Shown here in pieces: positions 61,688 through 64,000 of a stretch of DNA of 64,000 nucleotides; the stretch's first letter is position 1, and every line of letters begins with the position of its first letter. Source of the stretch: Xestospongia muta (taxonomy: Eukaryota; Porifera; Demospongiae; Haplosclerida; Petrosiidae); assembly GCA_963693285.1 (NCBI GenBank), contig OY848917.1, positions 31,507,245 through 31,571,244 on the forward strand, in the 5' to 3' direction. The notes under the pieces were generated by a model that had not been told where the DNA came from, did not search any database, and worked only from the letters and a program-made list of their open reading frames with translations. Both the position numbers and the translations under genes were made by a program.

Positions 61688-63900
61688 TTAACGAGTGTCT
61701 ATTTCCAATACTCCTTCTAACTTGAAACTTGATTGTTCACATAGTCCGGATAATTCTCGCAACTTCTTAAATCTTTCCTTTCCTAATCCTTTTGTCAGCA
61801 TATCTGCTACCATATTGCTCGTTTGACAGTACTTCAGTTCATTGGTCTTCTTGTTGACTTGCTTACAATTCTCTTGACTGCAGTCCAGTGCTCCTTTGTT
61901 GGTTTTGAGCAATATTTGGCAACATTCGATACAGCAAAGGTTATGTTGGGTCTGGTCATTGTTGAGAGATACGGTAAGCTTCCTACTGCTGATTGGTATA
62001 GATTTTCATCAACTAGTTCATCACTTTCAGTAGTTTTAACTAGCTTTGAGCCAACACAGACTGGTGTTGCTACTGGCTAGGCATCTTTCAAACCAAATTT
62101 CTCTAAGATGTTGAGAGTATAAGCAGGTTGACCAATCCAACTGACTTTTCTGAACGATTCTGAATGATTGAAACACCAAGGAGATATTGTAAATCACCAA
62201 GATCCTTAACCTCAAACTGAGCAAATAATTTGCTTTTCACATCCGTCATTCTTCTCTTGCTTTTTGTGCCAAGTAGAATATCATCAATGTAGACGGCTAT
62301 TATACATAACTCTCCTTCTGAGCTGACGTAAAGACATGGGTCACTCTTGGTTTGTTCAAATCCCATGTTCTTCAACAGATGATCAAGGGTCATGTTCCAG
62401 CACCTTGGTGCTTGCTTTAATCCATAGAGACTGTGTTTGAGTCTGCAGACCAAGTGCTCCTCTCCTTTCACTTTGAACCCTTCTGGTTAAGTCATGTATA
62501 CTTCCTCTTCCAGATCACCATTGAGAAAAGCTGAGGTAACATCCATCTGATGTAGCATCATTTCATTTTGAACTGCCATTGCAATGATTGAGCGAATGGA
62601 TTCAAACTGGATGACTGGACTGAACGTTTCATCACAGTCTTGTCCAGCTTTTTGTGAAAAGCCTTGAGCAACTAGTCTTGACTTAAATCTCTCAACTGAT
62701 CCATCAGCCTTGACTTTTCGTTTGTATACCATTTACTTCCCACAACTTTTCTGTCTTTTGGAAGTTCTACCAGGTCGTACACATCATTCGCTTTCAGGGA
62801 TGCCATCTCTCTCTCCATAGCTTCCATCCATTTGTCTCTCTCAGGACACATAGATGCTTTCTCAAAAGTACGGGGTTCATGATACTGTTCTTTGGTCTGA
62901 GTAGAATTGACCCACACCCCATAATAATCCGGTTGGTGCCTTTCTCGATTGGAACATCGTAAACCAGTGTTGGTCTCAGTTGATTCATCTCTTGTAACCT
63001 TATTACTTGATTCACCTTCAACTTGATCAACTACCTCTTGAATATTTTGCGAGATTTCACATTCATCATCAGGTAAGTCAATTTCCACTAATTCGCCAAC
63101 TTCACCTTCATTTTCGATCTGCTCTTTTTCAAGTCCATACTTGGTCTCATCAAAAACAACATCACGACTATAGATGATTCTTCTCTCTTACAGACAGTAC
63201 AAGGGATAACCCTTGACATTAGTTCTATATCCTAATAGGATACATCGTTTGGCTTTCGGATCTAACTTCTTTCTCTCTTCTTTTGGTATGTGTGCATATG
63301 TCACACAGCCAAACACCTTGAGATGGTTAACAGCTGGCTTCCTGCCTGTCCAGGCTTGATATGGTGTTAAACCACTGACAGCTTTTGTTGGGCTTCTATT
63401 TCTTAGGTACACAGCTGTTGCTAAGGCTTCTGCCCAAAACCTTTGTGGTACTTGAGCTCCAACTAGCATTGATCTAACTGCTTCCATTAACGTGCGATTA
63501 AGACGCTCTGTTACACCATTTTGTTCAGGTGATCTTGGAACAGTCAGCTAGTGCTTAATAACTTCTCTCTTTAGATAGGACTGGAACTCAAGTGAGATAT
63601 ATTCACCTACATTGTCAGTACGAAGAGATATTATTCTATGTCCTGTTGACCTTTCAACCATGGCTTTCCATTCTTGGAAATACTGAAACACTTGACTCTT
63701 GCATTTCAATATATAGATCCATATGTACCTGGTCTTATCATCTACAAAGGTAAGAAAATCCTCTGCTCCACTCAAAGACTTTGAATTTACCTTTCCACAT
63801 ACATCACTGTGAATCAATTCTAGTGGTTCTTCTGCTTGTTTAACCTCACTAGTCGGAAATGGGCTTCAGTGGATCTTTCCCTGAACGCATGACTCACACA
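61688..63900 (-). pseudogene. Copia pol remnant: integrase, reverse transcriptase, RNase H
   Basis: Integrase core 63817-63548: IHSDVCGKV, TFVDDKTRY, LRTDNVGEY; broken by a stop near 63548. Integrase C-terminal part 63487-63188: RFWAEALATAVYLRNRSP and HLKVFGC. Linker and start of RT 63088-62672: RDKWMEAMEREMASL then a frame break, then RFKSRLVAQGFSQ and MDVTSAFLNGDLEEEVYM (to 62487). RT 62471-62103: LKHSLYGLKQAPRCW and the catalytic YIDDIL, DLQYLLGV. RNase H tail 61912-61688: NMVADMLTKGL. At least four stops or frame breaks, so it is not autonomous. No envelope-like gene. Confidence 0.92.
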
Positions 63901-64000
63901 GTGCCATCTCATCAGATACATCACTACAACTCAAACCTTTTACCAACTGTTAATTTGCCAACTTTCTCAAACCTGTTACATTCAAATGTCCATAATGATG

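Larger units (their letters stand above)
61380..64000 (-). mobile_element. Ty1/copia-type LTR retrotransposon, 3' part, decayed
   Basis: Order of domains on - (integrase, then RT, then RNase H) identifies the copia superfamily. The element runs off the right edge of the window, so gag, protease and the 5' LTR are not seen. It has several stops and frame breaks. It lies on the same strand as GCLC, upstream of its first visible exon. Confidence 0.9.

Noticed and set aside
62103..62224. Additional small frames in the copia element
   Set aside because: Shadows of the RT/RNase H remnant in other frames.

Overview
The window looks like nuclear DNA of an early-branching animal, most probably a demosponge (inference). 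It is AT-rich, genes are small and split by short GT-AG introns (about 37-70 bp in three genes), and the recognisable genes are animal types: a CPEB2/3/4-like exon, glutamate-cysteine ligase (GCLC), cystinosin (CTNS) and a large cadherin. No tRNA, rRNA or CRISPR array was seen.

Layout. 1-2.5 kb: last exon of a CPEB (- strand). 3-7.7 kb: accessory stretch with a transposon relic, a divergent pair of small ORFs (one a homeodomain-like protein lacking the invariant residues), a tandem array of (TC)n-rich units with exon-like splice signals, and exon-like fragments. 9.9-12.8 kb: a 1.45 kb tandem duplication with a hairpin MITE in one copy. 12.9-14.9 kb: a complete five-exon pyranose 2-oxidase-type flavoenzyme (+). 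15-17.3 kb: decayed copy of the cadherin 3' end and flank. 17.4-18.9 kb: three-exon type I membrane protein with repeated tyrosine motifs in its tail (+). 20.4-21.3 and 32.7-34.0 kb: two copies of one non-autonomous transposon. 25.8-30.5 kb: uninterrupted 1,570-codon cadherin gene (-) containing three almost identical 1,053-bp units. 34-44 kb: gene-poor, with duplicated repeats, a 612-bp Mutator-like element carrying a first exon of a Cys-pair protein, and weak exon candidates. 44.7-45.2 kb: 3' exons of CTNS (+), followed at once by a G/C-tract transposon. 46.2-56.3 kb: tandem segmental duplication, each block carrying a two-exon multi-pass membrane protein (-), one copy with an intact membrane exon but damaged first exon, the other with an intact first exon but a frameshifted membrane exon. 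56.4-60.5 kb: 16 exons of GCLC (-), all but the N-terminal exon. 61.4-64 kb: a decayed Ty1/copia retrotransposon (-), lying where the upstream GCLC intron should be.

The genes do not form a pathway. The common theme is local duplication followed by divergence or homogenisation (cadherin units, receptor-tail repeats, membrane-protein blocks). All product calls rest on reading protein motifs and splice sites by eye; no database search was possible.
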